Shown: piece by piece, positions 27,475 through 36,567 of the stretch
Layout of the letters: each line of letters begins with the position of its first letter
Numbering within the stretch: position 1 is the first letter of the stretch
From: Bacillota bacterium
GTDB taxonomy: Bacteria > Bacillota > Bacilli > Bacillales > Cytobacillaceae
NCBI GenBank assembly: GCA_030705955.1
Contig: JAUZPL010000022.1
Location: 1 to 56,871, forward strand
Direction: 5' to 3'
Length of the DNA: 56,871 bases
Translations under genes and position numbers: made by a program
Notes under the pieces: model-generated
What the model was told of the DNA's origin: nothing
Databases searched by the model: none
Seen by the model: the letters and a program-made list of their open reading frames with translations, nothing else

Positions 27475-29076
27475 TTATTTATTTTCATCAAGCTTTAGGA
27501 TTTTAGAGTATATACTTTGTATGGTCAAATTTGTATTTGTTGCTGTTCCTGTATAAATGATAGGAATATGAACATTTGCTATAGTTGACTTAACCTTATT
27601 AAACATAGAGTGGTTATTATAAGATTCATTGAAAATAATAAAATCTTGGTTCGTCAAAAAATCAAGGTTCATATGCAACTCTTCGGGCAAAATAAACCGG
27701 AAGTCTGTTAGGATAGTCCTTAAATTTTCCTGCCAACCTTGATTTCCCCCAATAATGACTCCTTTTTTTCTATTTAAATATTCCACCATTTCTTCAAATG
27801 AAACTTCAAGAATAGTTGAAGTGGAATCCTGTTGAATCGAAAGGAGTCTATCTACTTCCTTTTGCTTTTCCTCTAAACGATAAATATCTTCCTTAAGCTC
27901 TTTCATCTTGATATCTTTTTTGGAGAGCTGTTTTTCTAAATCCATAATAGTAGATTGTAATTTTTCGCCAGTTTCCCTAAGCTGATGTATTTCATTGTTT
28001 TTAAGATTCTCTATTAATTGCAGGGAGTTAATCTTATTTTCATATTCATTTTTTAATTGCTGTAGTTCAAGATAGGTCTCCTCATGCGATGTAATCATGT
28101 AATTATGTTTTGTCAGATTATAATCATTCATAAGAGAGTAAAGCAATAAATAACTTCCGAGAACACTATAAATATCATCGTTTGTTAACTTGTTATCAAT
28201 TGCATGGTAGGCAAGGGCAACAAGATCTTTCATTATTTTTTTATCAATTGCTGTGATATTCTGTAAATCAATTGGATGAACATTGCAATACTGAAGTAAT
28301 AGGGCAGTTTGGGTAATGCCATTTGAAAAAGGATGACTTTTTATAATTTCATTTAAAGATTCAATATTACGATCAAAATCTATATTTTTTTCAACAGCAT
28401 ACTGCTCTTTATGAATATGGTTCATTGCAATGACAAGATTATTTAAAGGAATGTTAAAATCATTTCTTTGAATTCCCATTTTTTTATATTTTGCTAGAAA
28501 CTCTTCTACCATTTTATTTTCAGGTAGAAATACCGTTAAATCTGAGAAGACCTGTTGAATTGAAGAATTTAATAAATTAATATCAAAATCATCAAAAATA
28601 ATATCCTTATTGAATTCTTCACATAAATATAAAGCAATACTAAAAATATGGGCTGATTGGACTGTTTTATCATATGCATGTTTATTTACATGTTTAAAAT
28701 AACCATCTCGTATCTGATAAAAATCAATTTGTTTAGTATTTTTAATATAATTAAAGACAAACCTAAATCCTTTTTTAATAAACCTCATTGTTTGTTCATT
28801 TTTTTGTAATGACTTTTCATGTAGGTATATCCCAATATATTGCTGGATTGCCTTGTAATTTTCAGCTGAAAGACATGCAATCCTTTCATCCTCATAATAT
28901 GGACTTTGTTTAAATATCCCATAAAAATATTCCTTGTTTTGATTATATTGCTCTTTTATATCCGGATGGATAAATTCTCTTGAACCAATCGCAACCATCA
29001 ATAGCATATCAAAGTCAGGTATATCTAATATCTTGATAAAATTCCTACTATTCATCACCCTACGCAATCTTTGCAT
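27475..29076 (-). CDS. Unknown coiled-coil protein with DUF2325-like C-terminus
   Basis: A 533-residue soluble protein. Residues 1-~330 are helical and unrecognised. About 335-430 is a long coiled coil (LQQLKNEYENKINSLQ through KQKEVDRLL). The last ~100 residues begin GVIIGGNQGWQENLR and end IPIIYTGTATN, with a conserved-looking NHS in between. This outline resembles the DUF2325 fold, in which a GG-x-x-W start and a later His are typical. A GGGGAAG site precedes the ATG. It is monocistronic by its terminator. Function unknown; the DUF2325 resemblance is tentative. Confidence 0.7.
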   Translation of the reverse strand: MQRLRRVMNSRNFIKILDIPDFDMLLMVAIGSREFIHPDIKEQYNQNKEYFYGIFKQSPYYEDERIACLSAENYKAIQQYIGIYLHEKSLQKNEQTMRFIKKGFRFVFNYIKNTKQIDFYQIRDGYFKHVNKHAYDKTVQSAHIFSIALYLCEEFNKDIIFDDFDINLLNSSIQQVFSDLTVFLPENKMVEEFLAKYKKMGIQRNDFNIPLNNLVIAMNHIHKEQYAVEKNIDFDRNIESLNEIIKSHPFSNGITQTALLLQYCNVHPIDLQNITAIDKKIMKDLVALAYHAIDNKLTNDDIYSVLGSYLLLYSLMNDYNLTKHNYMITSHEETYLELQQLKNEYENKINSLQLIENLKNNEIHQLRETGEKLQSTIMDLEKQLSKKDIKMKELKEDIYRLEEKQKEVDRLLSIQQDSTSTILEVSFEEMVEYLNRKKGVIIGGNQGWQENLRTILTDFRFILPEELHMNLDFLTNQDFIIFNESYNNHSMFNKVKSTIANVHIPIIYTGTATNTNLTIQSIYSKILKLDENK

Positions 29077-29237
29077 TCTGCTTCCCCTATCTTTATTTTA
29101 TAGAAACCAGAAATAAATCTTCAACATTTCTTTCATTTTCTACTAAACTCTATTTTAAAACAAAGGAAATTTTTTAGCATCTAGTTACAAGTAATAATCC
29201 ACCTTAGCAAAATTTAAAAAGGTGGATTTGTATCGTG

Positions 29238-29384
29238 TTATTGATTAGTCTGGTTAGATTGTTGAATTTTTACCTTTTTTGGTGGATTAGGAAATTGACG
29301 TTTATTGGCATCATCAGGGCCGGTAAGATCATTTCGTTGATCGACTACTTTTCCTTTATACTCAATAGGATTTATATCCGCCAT
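29238..29384 (-). CDS. Small hydrophilic protein, 48 residues
   Basis: Begins MADINPIEYKGKVVDQ and ends KVKIQQSNQTNQ. It is rich in Asn, Gln, Lys, Pro and Asp and has no membrane segment. A GTAGGAGG site lies 7 bases before the ATG. It overlaps nothing and lies 10 bases after the 44-residue gene in the same direction, so the two form one small operon. It is not a small acid-soluble spore protein by sequence. I recognise no family, but start signal and context support a real gene. Confidence 0.65.
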   Translation of the reverse strand: MADINPIEYKGKVVDQRNDLTGPDDANKRQFPNPPKKVKIQQSNQTNQ

Positions 29385-29394
29385 TTTTTACCTC

Positions 29395-29529
29395 CTACTT
29401 TTTATTATCTTGAAATTTTAACTTTCTTTCAGCTTCGCTCATATTAGGATTCTTTCTAGGTGGACTTTTCCTTAAAGCATTCTTTAATTCGACTGTTGCA
29501 TCATCACCAGTATTAACCTTTCCATCCAT
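29395..29529 (-). CDS. Small basic protein, 44 residues
   Basis: Begins MDGKVNTGDDATVELK and contains RKSPPRKNPN followed by MSEAERKLKFQDNKK. It is highly charged with no cysteine or membrane segment. AAAGGAGGGAGC lies just before the ATG. It is the first gene of a two-gene unit. The size, charge and strong ribosome binding sites recall peptides made in sporulation, but that is only an analogy. Confidence 0.65.
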   Translation of the reverse strand: MDGKVNTGDDATVELKNALRKSPPRKNPNMSEAERKLKFQDNKK

Positions 29530-29600
29530 TCCTTGCTCCCTCCTTTTCATTCTTTATTATGGACTTGTTCAAAATGTTCATTCCCAAAAGAGTGAATATA

Positions 29601-29636
29601 CAAAAGGAGCAAACAGTTTCACTGTTTGCTTCTTTT
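29601..29636. terminator. Bidirectional terminator
   Basis: AGCAAACAG at 29608-29616 pairs with CTGTTTGCT at 29622-29630, flanked by AAAAG and CTTTT. It lies between the C26 amidase gene and the small-protein operon. Confidence 0.65.
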
Positions 29637-29653
29637 AAAATTCAATGGAAACA

Positions 29654-30385
29654 TTATGAATTTTTAATGCTTATGCAGCTATTAATAAATTCTTTAAACA
29701 AATTGTTCATCTGTTCATTCTTATTTGCCATTGATTCAGGATGCCATTGAACACCAATCAAAAAAGATGTTGGATGATTATATTCCACTGCCTCGATGAC
29801 TCCATCGGAGGAAAGGGCAACTACATGTAAATCTTCTGCTAGTTTATCTATTGCTTGATGGTGGAGACTATTAACCCTTACTTGATCAGATCCAAAAATT
29901 TGAAATAATCTACTCTCTTTAGAAAGGGTTACCCAGTGTGTATCAAGACTTCTGTCTATTTTTTGAGAATGTTGAATCGGTTTACTTATTTGACTAGGAA
30001 TATCTTGTATCAATGTTCCGCCGAGAGAAACATTCAAAATTTGAATACCTCTGCAGATTGCAAAAAGTGGAATGTTATGTTCAATGGCATACTTAACTAT
30101 AGCCATTTCCACAAGGTCCCGCTCCGATATTGTTTCTTCTAATTGAGGATGTGGATCCTGTCCATAAAATTTTGGATCTAAATCCTCGCCACCACTTAGA
30201 ATAATTCCATCACATGTAGGAAGCATTTCAAGAGCGGTTTCAGCATTTATAAACGGAAGAATAAGGGGTATCCCACCATTTGCAGCGACACTTTTATGAT
30301 AATCATGATGTACATAGACACCTTCCATATATTCATTGTGTTTAACATATGCACCTGTTATGCCAATTATCGGTTTTTTATTCAT
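29654..30385 (-). CDS. Peptidase C26 / gamma-glutamyl hydrolase-family amidase
   Basis: A 243-residue class I glutamine amidotransferase-like enzyme of the PuuD type. The nucleophile is Cys111 in FAICRGIQ, with His-Pro-Glu in GVQWHPES. The oxyanion segment ILSGGEDLDP and the start GITGAYVK are family features. PuuD-type enzymes hydrolyse gamma-glutamyl amides such as gamma-glutamyl-GABA. ATG 30385 has AAAGGGG upstream; the longer frame to 30424 has none. It lies 300 bases past the ABC transporter operon behind that operon's terminator, so it is separately transcribed. Confidence 0.85.
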   Translation of the reverse strand: MNKKPIIGITGAYVKHNEYMEGVYVHHDYHKSVAANGGIPLILPFINAETALEMLPTCDGIILSGGEDLDPKFYGQDPHPQLEETISERDLVEMAIVKYAIEHNIPLFAICRGIQILNVSLGGTLIQDIPSQISKPIQHSQKIDRSLDTHWVTLSKESRLFQIFGSDQVRVNSLHHQAIDKLAEDLHVVALSSDGVIEAVEYNHPTSFLIGVQWHPESMANKNEQMNNLFKEFINSCISIKNS

Positions 30386-30554
30386 GAATTTTCCCCTTTT
30401 ATCATTTTCCTGAATACGCAACAACTTTTTTAGCGGTAGTTGCTATAAAATATTTTTTCATATTTTATAATCTATATCATGTCCCATTTTATATCAAAAG
30501 GAACTATTATTATTAAGTAAATTTAGGATGGAACCAATTAGTAAAGCAAATGAC

Positions 30555-30601
30555 AAAAAACACCTCCGATAAATATACTTATTACAGTGTAATATCAGGA
30601 G
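30555..30601 (-). terminator. Terminator of the ABC transporter operon
   Basis: Read leftward, CTCCTGATA (30601-30593) pairs with TATCGGAG (30571-30564), followed by six T at 30560-30555. The remainder of 30386-30685 shows no gene and must hold the promoter of the C26 amidase. Confidence 0.65.
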
Positions 30602-30685
30602 ATGCTTTATATGGTCTTATTTAATTAAGTTAATCAAATTCTAAAAAAGAACAACACTCCGATACTGACACTTTTAAATTCTAAA

Positions 30686-31510
30686 TTACCCTTTCACCCC
30701 AGTCAACGTAATCCCTTCCACTATTTGTTTTTGGAAGATTAGAAAAATGATGATCATTGGGATCACTGCAAGTGTGCTCATCCCCATTATCATATTCCAT
30801 TGAATTCCTCCAGCATCCCCGGTAGCATAAAGTGAAATTCCAACAGGAAGCGTCCTCATATTTTCTGTTGATATAACAATAACCGGCCACAAATATGCAT
30901 TCCAATTACCTAAAAATGTAATAATTCCAAGAGCCGATAATGCAGGTTTGACTTGAGGAAGCGCTACTCGCCACCAAATTTTAAATTCATTCATTCCATC
31001 AATTCTTGCTGCATCTAGTAAATCATCTGGAATTCCCAGCATAAACTGTCTCATCAGAAAAATTCCAAATGCTTCAATTAAACCCGGAAACATAATACCT
31101 AAGTACGTATCAATTAAATTCATTTTTGCACCCATCATATACCAAGGAATAACGAGCATTTCAGTTGGGATCATTAACGTACTTAAAATTAAAATGAATA
31201 TGGCCTTTCTACCAGGAAATTTGTATTTTGCCAATGTATAGCCGATCAACGAGTTAAAAACTAAACAGCTTAATGTGACAATGGCCCCAATAATGATGCT
31301 ATTAAGATACCATTGTAAAAAATTTGTTTCTTTAAAAATAAATTTGTAAGCAGAAAAATCAAATTTATGCGGCCAGAATGAAAAGCTATAAAAATCAGGC
31401 AGGCTTTTAAAAGATGATAAAATCATCCAAATAAACGGAAAAACAACCACCACTACGCCAGCTAGTAAAACAGCATGAATGAACCATTCGGAGTCTTTGT
31501 TTTTTTTCAA
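30686..31510 (-). CDS. Carbohydrate ABC transporter permease, MalG type
   Basis: A 274-residue permease with six predicted membrane segments. The ATPase-docking EAA loop is at ARIDGMNEFKIWWRVALPQVKPAL. The start is TTG at 31510 with AGGTGG upstream. It forms a heterodimer with the product of the upstream permease gene. It is the last gene of the lyase/binding protein/permease operon. The CUT1-type fold suggests a sugar or sugar conjugate, but substrate cannot be read from it. Confidence 0.9.
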   Translation of the reverse strand: MKKNKDSEWFIHAVLLAGVVVVVFPFIWMILSSFKSLPDFYSFSFWPHKFDFSAYKFIFKETNFLQWYLNSIIIGAIVTLSCLVFNSLIGYTLAKYKFPGRKAIFILILSTLMIPTEMLVIPWYMMGAKMNLIDTYLGIMFPGLIEAFGIFLMRQFMLGIPDDLLDAARIDGMNEFKIWWRVALPQVKPALSALGIITFLGNWNAYLWPVIVISTENMRTLPVGISLYATGDAGGIQWNMIMGMSTLAVIPMIIIFLIFQKQIVEGITLTGVKG

Positions 31511-31523
31511 TAATTTTCACCAC

Positions 31524-32444
31524 CTAATATTCAATGTTTTTATTTAAAACCCTTAATTGTAAAAGAGTTACTAATAGGATAAATATAAATAGGACAACTG
31601 CAACAGCAGATGCATATTGCATGTTAAAATCTTGAAAAGCATTTTGATACATGTAAACAACAATGCTGATAGTACAATGAAGTGGGCCGCCCGCATTTGA
31701 ACCGCTCCCAGCAGTAAGGTTTTGGATTTGTGTAAAGGTCTGAAGCGCCTGAATTACACCGGTAACAGCTAGAAAAACAATGGTGGGGTTTAATAGTGGA
31801 AGAGTAATTTTCCAAAACATTTTTCCTTTCCCTGCTCCATCTATTTGGGCTGCTTCGTACAAGTGTTTTGGGATTCCCTCAAGTCCAGCCATAAAAATCA
31901 ACATACTAAATCCCATTGACTGCCAAATCATTACTGTACTTATACATAACAAGGCTTCTTTCGGGTCGGACAACCAATTTTGTGGTGGAATGTGTAAAAT
32001 TCCAAAAAAAGCATTTAAAAATCCAGTATTAGGATCGAACATTAACCTCCATACCCAGCTCACCGCAACAATTGAAGTAATATAAGGAAGGAAATAAATC
32101 ATACGGTAAAACCAACGGAAGTGTTGAATCCTTTTAATTGCTAGGGCTAAAAGCAAACCAAGAGCCATTTGAATGGGCACCGTAATGATGACATACTTAA
32201 GCGTGTTCCAAACTGCTTGCCAAAAAAAATGATCCTTGAATAATTTTTGATAGTTTTCTACGGTAAAACCAACACCATATTGAGGAGAAAAAGACATCGA
32301 AAAAGAATATAGGGTAGGAAATATACGAATGCAAAGAAAGAATAGTAATGGTATTGTTAAAAAAGAGTAGGCAACTAACGTTTGTTTCGTTTTCAATTTA
32401 AGCGGATGTATTTTCCTACTTTTTTCTATAGTTGACTTGATCAA
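31524..32444 (-). CDS. Carbohydrate ABC transporter permease, MalF type
   Basis: A 306-residue permease. The N-terminal basic segment precedes six membrane helices. The EAA loop is EAAQIDGAGKGKMFWKITLPLLNP. The start is TTG 32444 with AAGGGGGC before it. It lies 13 bases from the MalG-type permease and 96 bases after the binding protein gene. Confidence 0.9.
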   Translation of the reverse strand: MIKSTIEKSRKIHPLKLKTKQTLVAYSFLTIPLLFFLCIRIFPTLYSFSMSFSPQYGVGFTVENYQKLFKDHFFWQAVWNTLKYVIITVPIQMALGLLLALAIKRIQHFRWFYRMIYFLPYITSIVAVSWVWRLMFDPNTGFLNAFFGILHIPPQNWLSDPKEALLCISTVMIWQSMGFSMLIFMAGLEGIPKHLYEAAQIDGAGKGKMFWKITLPLLNPTIVFLAVTGVIQALQTFTQIQNLTAGSGSNAGGPLHCTISIVVYMYQNAFQDFNMQYASAVAVVLFIFILLVTLLQLRVLNKNIEY

Positions 32445-32540
32445 TATAAGCCCCCTTTTCCTGATAGATGTACATAAAATCTAAAATTCATGATTCTAGC
32501 TGGCAGCACATAGCAACCAGCTAGATATAGTAATAAATAA

Positions 32541-33851
32541 TTAGTTATTTTGAAAATAATCATCTCGGATTTGCTGCTGTTCTTTTATAAGGCTATTAAA
32601 TGTTTTATCAATTGACTCATTATTTAACAGGATTTTATCAATTTGCGAGCTCATGGAATCCCTTTCTTTTGCTTCATCTACAAAGAAGGTTGCATGTGAA
32701 TTTTTCAAACCTTGAACAAAGGGTCCGTAAATGGGATCATTGCTGATGGTTTTGTCATTTGCAAATGAAACTGCTGCTGGAATTTCTCCTACATTTTTAA
32801 GCCACTCTTTTTGTGTTTCAGCAGAAATAAGAAATTTAATAAACTTGTCTGATGCCGCAAGCTTTTCCCCTGTTACGCCTTTAGCAATGCCATTTGTCCA
32901 ATAAGAACCGAAATTTGATTCAAGTCCCCCTACTTCTCTTACTGGAAGAGTCGTCACACCCCAATTGAATTTTGCTGCATCTCGAATTGCCGCAATGTCA
33001 AAGGATCCATCAATGATAATACCGGCTTTTCCTGCTTTGAAAGCTGTATTATAATCTGTTAAAAAATTAGGTTCGCCAACCTTCTCCTTCTTCTCCATAT
33101 TAATCCAATACGTAAATGCGTTTAAACCATGAGAAGTGTTCCATTGAACCTTTTTCCCATCCTTGCTGAAAGGTTCAATGCCCCATTGGCGAAGCAATAC
33201 TTCTTCAAATGCATGGTAGCCTTGGCCATTAACATCCCAAGCAAATCCTTCCTGCTGTAATTTACCGTTTGCATCACGTTTTGTCATTTTTTTTGCGTCT
33301 TGAATTAGCTCATTCCAAGTTTTTGGAGGAGAGTTTGGATCAAGGCCAGCCTTTTTAAACATATCTTTATTGTAAAATAAGGCAAGTGAACGTACAGCAA
33401 TTGGAAGCGTATAATATTTACCGTTTATTTTGGAGGCTTTAATCATAGGTACAAAATAACTTTCAATTTCAGAGGTAGTCAACAAATCTTTAGGAATTGG
33501 TTGGAGATAGTTTTGTTTCACATATTGCGGTAACCATCCATAATATAGGTTTAAAATATCAGGTCCTTTGCCAGCATGCATTGCGGCTGCAACCTTTTGG
33601 TTGTATTGGTCATAAGGGAAATCCTGCGCAACAACGGTAATATTTGGATTCTCCGCCTCGAATTTTTGGATCAAGTTCTTGATTTCTGATACCTTCGCTG
33701 GAAATGTATATTGCCAGTAAGTAATGGTTACCTGTTTTTTCGATTTTGAACCATTTGAAGAGGATGAATTATCACTATTGCTGCAGCCAGCGAGTGCAAC
33801 AAGACTAAATGCCATAATCACCAGAAGCAATTTAATACATGTTTTTTTCAA
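32541..33851 (-). CDS. Extracellular solute-binding lipoprotein, family 1
   Basis: A 436-residue sugar-type binding protein. A lipoprotein signal ends in LAGC with Cys23, followed by a Ser/Asn-rich linker. ITYWQYTFPAKV and the central PIAVRSLALFYNKDMFKKAGL are typical of the family. It is anchored outside the membrane and delivers substrate to the two permeases. The start is TTG 33851 with AAGGGGG 8 bases upstream. No ATPase gene is in the cluster, so a shared MsmX-type ATPase is likely. Confidence 0.9.
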   Translation of the reverse strand: MKKTCIKLLLVIMAFSLVALAGCSNSDNSSSSNGSKSKKQVTITYWQYTFPAKVSEIKNLIQKFEAENPNITVVAQDFPYDQYNQKVAAAMHAGKGPDILNLYYGWLPQYVKQNYLQPIPKDLLTTSEIESYFVPMIKASKINGKYYTLPIAVRSLALFYNKDMFKKAGLDPNSPPKTWNELIQDAKKMTKRDANGKLQQEGFAWDVNGQGYHAFEEVLLRQWGIEPFSKDGKKVQWNTSHGLNAFTYWINMEKKEKVGEPNFLTDYNTAFKAGKAGIIIDGSFDIAAIRDAAKFNWGVTTLPVREVGGLESNFGSYWTNGIAKGVTGEKLAASDKFIKFLISAETQKEWLKNVGEIPAAVSFANDKTISNDPIYGPFVQGLKNSHATFFVDEAKERDSMSSQIDKILLNNESIDKTFNSLIKEQQQIRDDYFQNN

Positions 33852-33905
33852 AGTGAAGGCCCCCTTATCAATTTAAAAATGTATTCCCTATAATTTATAT
33901 GCAAA

Positions 33906-33954
33906 TAGTCCAATATCTTTCTAATCCATTTTGAAATAGATACACATTGGACTA
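33906..33954 (-). terminator. Hairpin between the lyase and binding-protein genes
   Basis: TAGTCCAAT at 33906-33914 pairs with ATTGGACTA at 33946-33954. There is no strong T run, so partial termination or mRNA processing that sets the lyase-to-transporter ratio is as likely as a true end. Confidence 0.4.
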
Positions 33955-33989
33955 ATTATTTAATAAGTTGGTTTGGATCTTATCATTTA

Positions 33990-35501
33990 CTAATTGGTTG
34001 GTCCCAAATTTTTTGCTAATTCATCAAGTCTTCCTAAACAACGAGTCACTCGATTGATTTTATTTTGAAGTGATTCATTGTTTCGCTCTAAAATTTCTTT
34101 TCTTTCCATGATCCCTCTCTTCATTTCTGTCGGAGCTGGTCCACCTGGCAAGGATCGAATTTTAACAAAATTCTCCGGGTCCATTGCTGTTTGGATAACG
34201 TCTTCATGTAAATTTAATGGATGGCCTACAACTGAAATTGCGGCTTCATTCACAATGTCGAAATTGACATGAGAGGCATTCATTCCTCTTTCTAGAGAGA
34301 GTTTTACTACTTGAGAGGCGATAGAATGGGCAATTCTAAAGGGGACATGTTCCTCCCTAAATAAGGTGTCTGCTAATTCCGTGATTGTCGCAAAACTTTC
34401 TTTTGCCCTTCTCTTTAAAAACTCCTCATTTACTTCAATCGTCCCAACAACCACTTGGGTTAATCGATAAATTTGATCGATAAGGTGTAAACATTTCCAT
34501 AAATATGGCTGCAAATCGTCTTCAGTATCATTGATATCACCATATGGTGTATTATGTAACATTTGAAGGACTGTCTGAGCATTGCCAATTCCACTTGAAC
34601 TTAAAGCACGAATATGTTCAAGTGAAACAGGATTTCTTTTTTGAGGCATAATGGAACTTGTTTGAACATATGGGTCTGCCACCCGAATGGCAGAGAATTC
34701 CTGGGAGGACCATAAAAGCAGATCCTGAGAGAAACGTCCAAGATTGATAAAGGCCAATTGAAGGGCTGTAGCTATTTCACCCAAGTAATCGGCTCCACTA
34801 ATTGAATCATATGCACTTTTAATAATTTCTGGGAACCCTAACAGTTCTGCTACCCTTGACCTATTTATTGAAAACCCTGTCGTGGTGAATGCTGCAGCCC
34901 CAAGAGGACTAGAATTACAGGTATCATATGCTGCATTTAATCTTTTCAAATCACGACTTAAAACATCATAAATTCCTAACAAATAATGAGAAAACGTCAT
35001 GGGCTGTGCCTGCTGTGTATGGGTGTGACCCAAAATAATGGTATCTTTGTATGTCTCAATAACTGAAAGTAGTGTTTCCTGAAAAGAAAGTAAGGATTTG
35101 ATAGCAACCTGAAGTTTATCCCTAAGAACCATACGGTACATAGCTACACCCATATCATTCCTGCTCCGAGCTATGTGCAAGCTTCCACCAACTTCACCAC
35201 AAATATCCATGATTTTACTCTCAACTAGGAAAAAGAGGTCCTCATATTGCCCATCGTATGTAGATTGTACCAATTCTTTTTTATTAAGAGATTGAATCCC
35301 AACCATAATTTGTGATGCCTCTTCTTTTTGAAGCAATCCTTGTTCAACTAACATAATAAGATGGGCCTTATGAATATTAATCATTGGGTTTAGTAAAACC
35401 TGTTTGGCATTTTCATAGGCAGGTGCTAATACCACTTCAGCATAGGTCGCACCAGGAAATTTTTTTCCTTCTTTTTCTAGGATTCTTTGAATGACATCCA
35501 T
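33990..35501 (-). CDS. Argininosuccinate lyase-like enzyme
   Basis: A 503-residue member of the fumarase/aspartase superfamily, ArgH branch. HIARSRNDM (109-117), GHTHTQQAQP (158-167) and the signature SSIMPQKRNP (282-291) are present. The enzyme would release fumarate or a similar product by beta-elimination. No argG or other arginine genes are nearby. Instead it heads an operon with a sugar-type ABC transporter, so it probably breaks down an imported aspartate or succinyl adduct rather than making arginine. The protein is longer than typical ArgH (~460). A CAAGGAGG site precedes the ATG. Confidence 0.8.
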   Translation of the reverse strand: MDVIQRILEKEGKKFPGATYAEVVLAPAYENAKQVLLNPMINIHKAHLIMLVEQGLLQKEEASQIMVGIQSLNKKELVQSTYDGQYEDLFFLVESKIMDICGEVGGSLHIARSRNDMGVAMYRMVLRDKLQVAIKSLLSFQETLLSVIETYKDTIILGHTHTQQAQPMTFSHYLLGIYDVLSRDLKRLNAAYDTCNSSPLGAAAFTTTGFSINRSRVAELLGFPEIIKSAYDSISGADYLGEIATALQLAFINLGRFSQDLLLWSSQEFSAIRVADPYVQTSSIMPQKRNPVSLEHIRALSSSGIGNAQTVLQMLHNTPYGDINDTEDDLQPYLWKCLHLIDQIYRLTQVVVGTIEVNEEFLKRRAKESFATITELADTLFREEHVPFRIAHSIASQVVKLSLERGMNASHVNFDIVNEAAISVVGHPLNLHEDVIQTAMDPENFVKIRSLPGGPAPTEMKRGIMERKEILERNNESLQNKINRVTRCLGRLDELAKNLGPTN

Positions 35502-35629
35502 TATTGTTACCTCCTTGGGAGAAACCTAAAAATTGCTTAGAACCTATAGAATATAATTAGATATATTTATATTTTTATTCACTGATTAACATTCGCTATT
35601 TTCTATTTGGTTTAATGAAAAAAAGCTAA

Positions 35630-35669
35630 AGCACCACAAAAGGATAGAAAAATGTCCCTTTGTGGTGCT
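35630..35669 (-). terminator. Terminator after the HAD nucleotidase gene
   Basis: A 15-base stem: 35630-35644 with 35655-35669 (one G-T pair). Read leftward it is followed by AGCTTTTTTTC. Confidence 0.75.
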
Positions 35670-35683
35670 TCAAATTTTCTTGA

Positions 35684-36394
35684 TCAAATATCCACTGTTT
35701 GAATATTTCCAGATAAAATGAGAAATAACTCCTCAAGTTTTTGAATTTCATAGGTTGGAATAATATCTGTGTTATTCTCTTTTTTTGCAGGATTAAACCA
35801 GCATGTATCTATTCCAGCTTGATTTCCGCCTTTTATATCAGAACTTAAAGAGTCCCCAATGATTAAAGTATGATTTGTAGAAAGATTTGGAATTCTCATA
35901 AATACATAATCAAAAAACTCTTTCATTGGTTTTTGAAAACCTGTATCCTCTGAAACAAAAATACTTTTAAAAAATGGATATAATCCTGAATCTTGCAACC
36001 GCCTATATTGTGTGCTGGAAAGCCCATTTGATACAATATATAAATCATAATCTTTTTGTAACTGAGTAACTAGTTCCATGGCTCCATCAATAAGTTGATG
36101 CCCTTGCTCCAAATAAGCACGATATTGATTTTCTAGTAAAATTCCATTAACCTCTTTCCCGTATTCCTTAAATAAAATGGAAAAACGGGTGTTCAACACC
36201 TGATCACGATTAATTTTTCCTTCTTCGAATGACCTCCAAAGGCCTCGATTTAACGTTTTATATTTTTCTTCAATTTCAGATGTTAAGTTGAAATTTTGCT
36301 CTTCAAAAAGCAAACGAAGAGCTAACTTTTCAGCTACACCAAAATCTAATAGTGTGTCATCGACATCAAACAATAATGTTTGGTATTTTTTCAA
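35684..36394 (-). CDS. YjjG-type HAD nucleotidase
   Basis: A 236-residue HAD phosphatase. Motif I LLFDVDDTLLDF has Asp10 and Asp12, motif II is IVSNG, the motif III Lys is in GFQKPMKEFF, and motif IV is IIGDSLSSDI. The pattern matches the YjjG/YfnB group, which dephosphorylates non-canonical pyrimidine nucleotides. TTG 36394 is preferred, with GGAGAG 6 bases upstream; the frame extends to ATG 36421 without a site. Confidence 0.85.
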   Translation of the reverse strand: MKKYQTLLFDVDDTLLDFGVAEKLALRLLFEEQNFNLTSEIEEKYKTLNRGLWRSFEEGKINRDQVLNTRFSILFKEYGKEVNGILLENQYRAYLEQGHQLIDGAMELVTQLQKDYDLYIVSNGLSSTQYRRLQDSGLYPFFKSIFVSEDTGFQKPMKEFFDYVFMRIPNLSTNHTLIIGDSLSSDIKGGNQAGIDTCWFNPAKKENNTDIIPTYEIQKLEELFLILSGNIQTVDI

Positions 36395-36567
36395 AAATAT
36401 CTCTCCATCTTCTATTAGCATTCTATTAAATCTAAAAATTTAGTTTATATACTTCTATTATAGGGAATACTCACTTTTTAGTAAAATAACTCTTAGTTTT
36501 TGATTTTACAAATTTCAGAAAATTTGATAATATTTTAAAATAGCATTTTTAGAAAGAAGGAATCCTC

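Noticed and set aside
29235-29447. Rightward 70-codon frame over the small-protein operon
   Set aside because: It is antisense to two frames that have ribosome binding sites and sensible composition.
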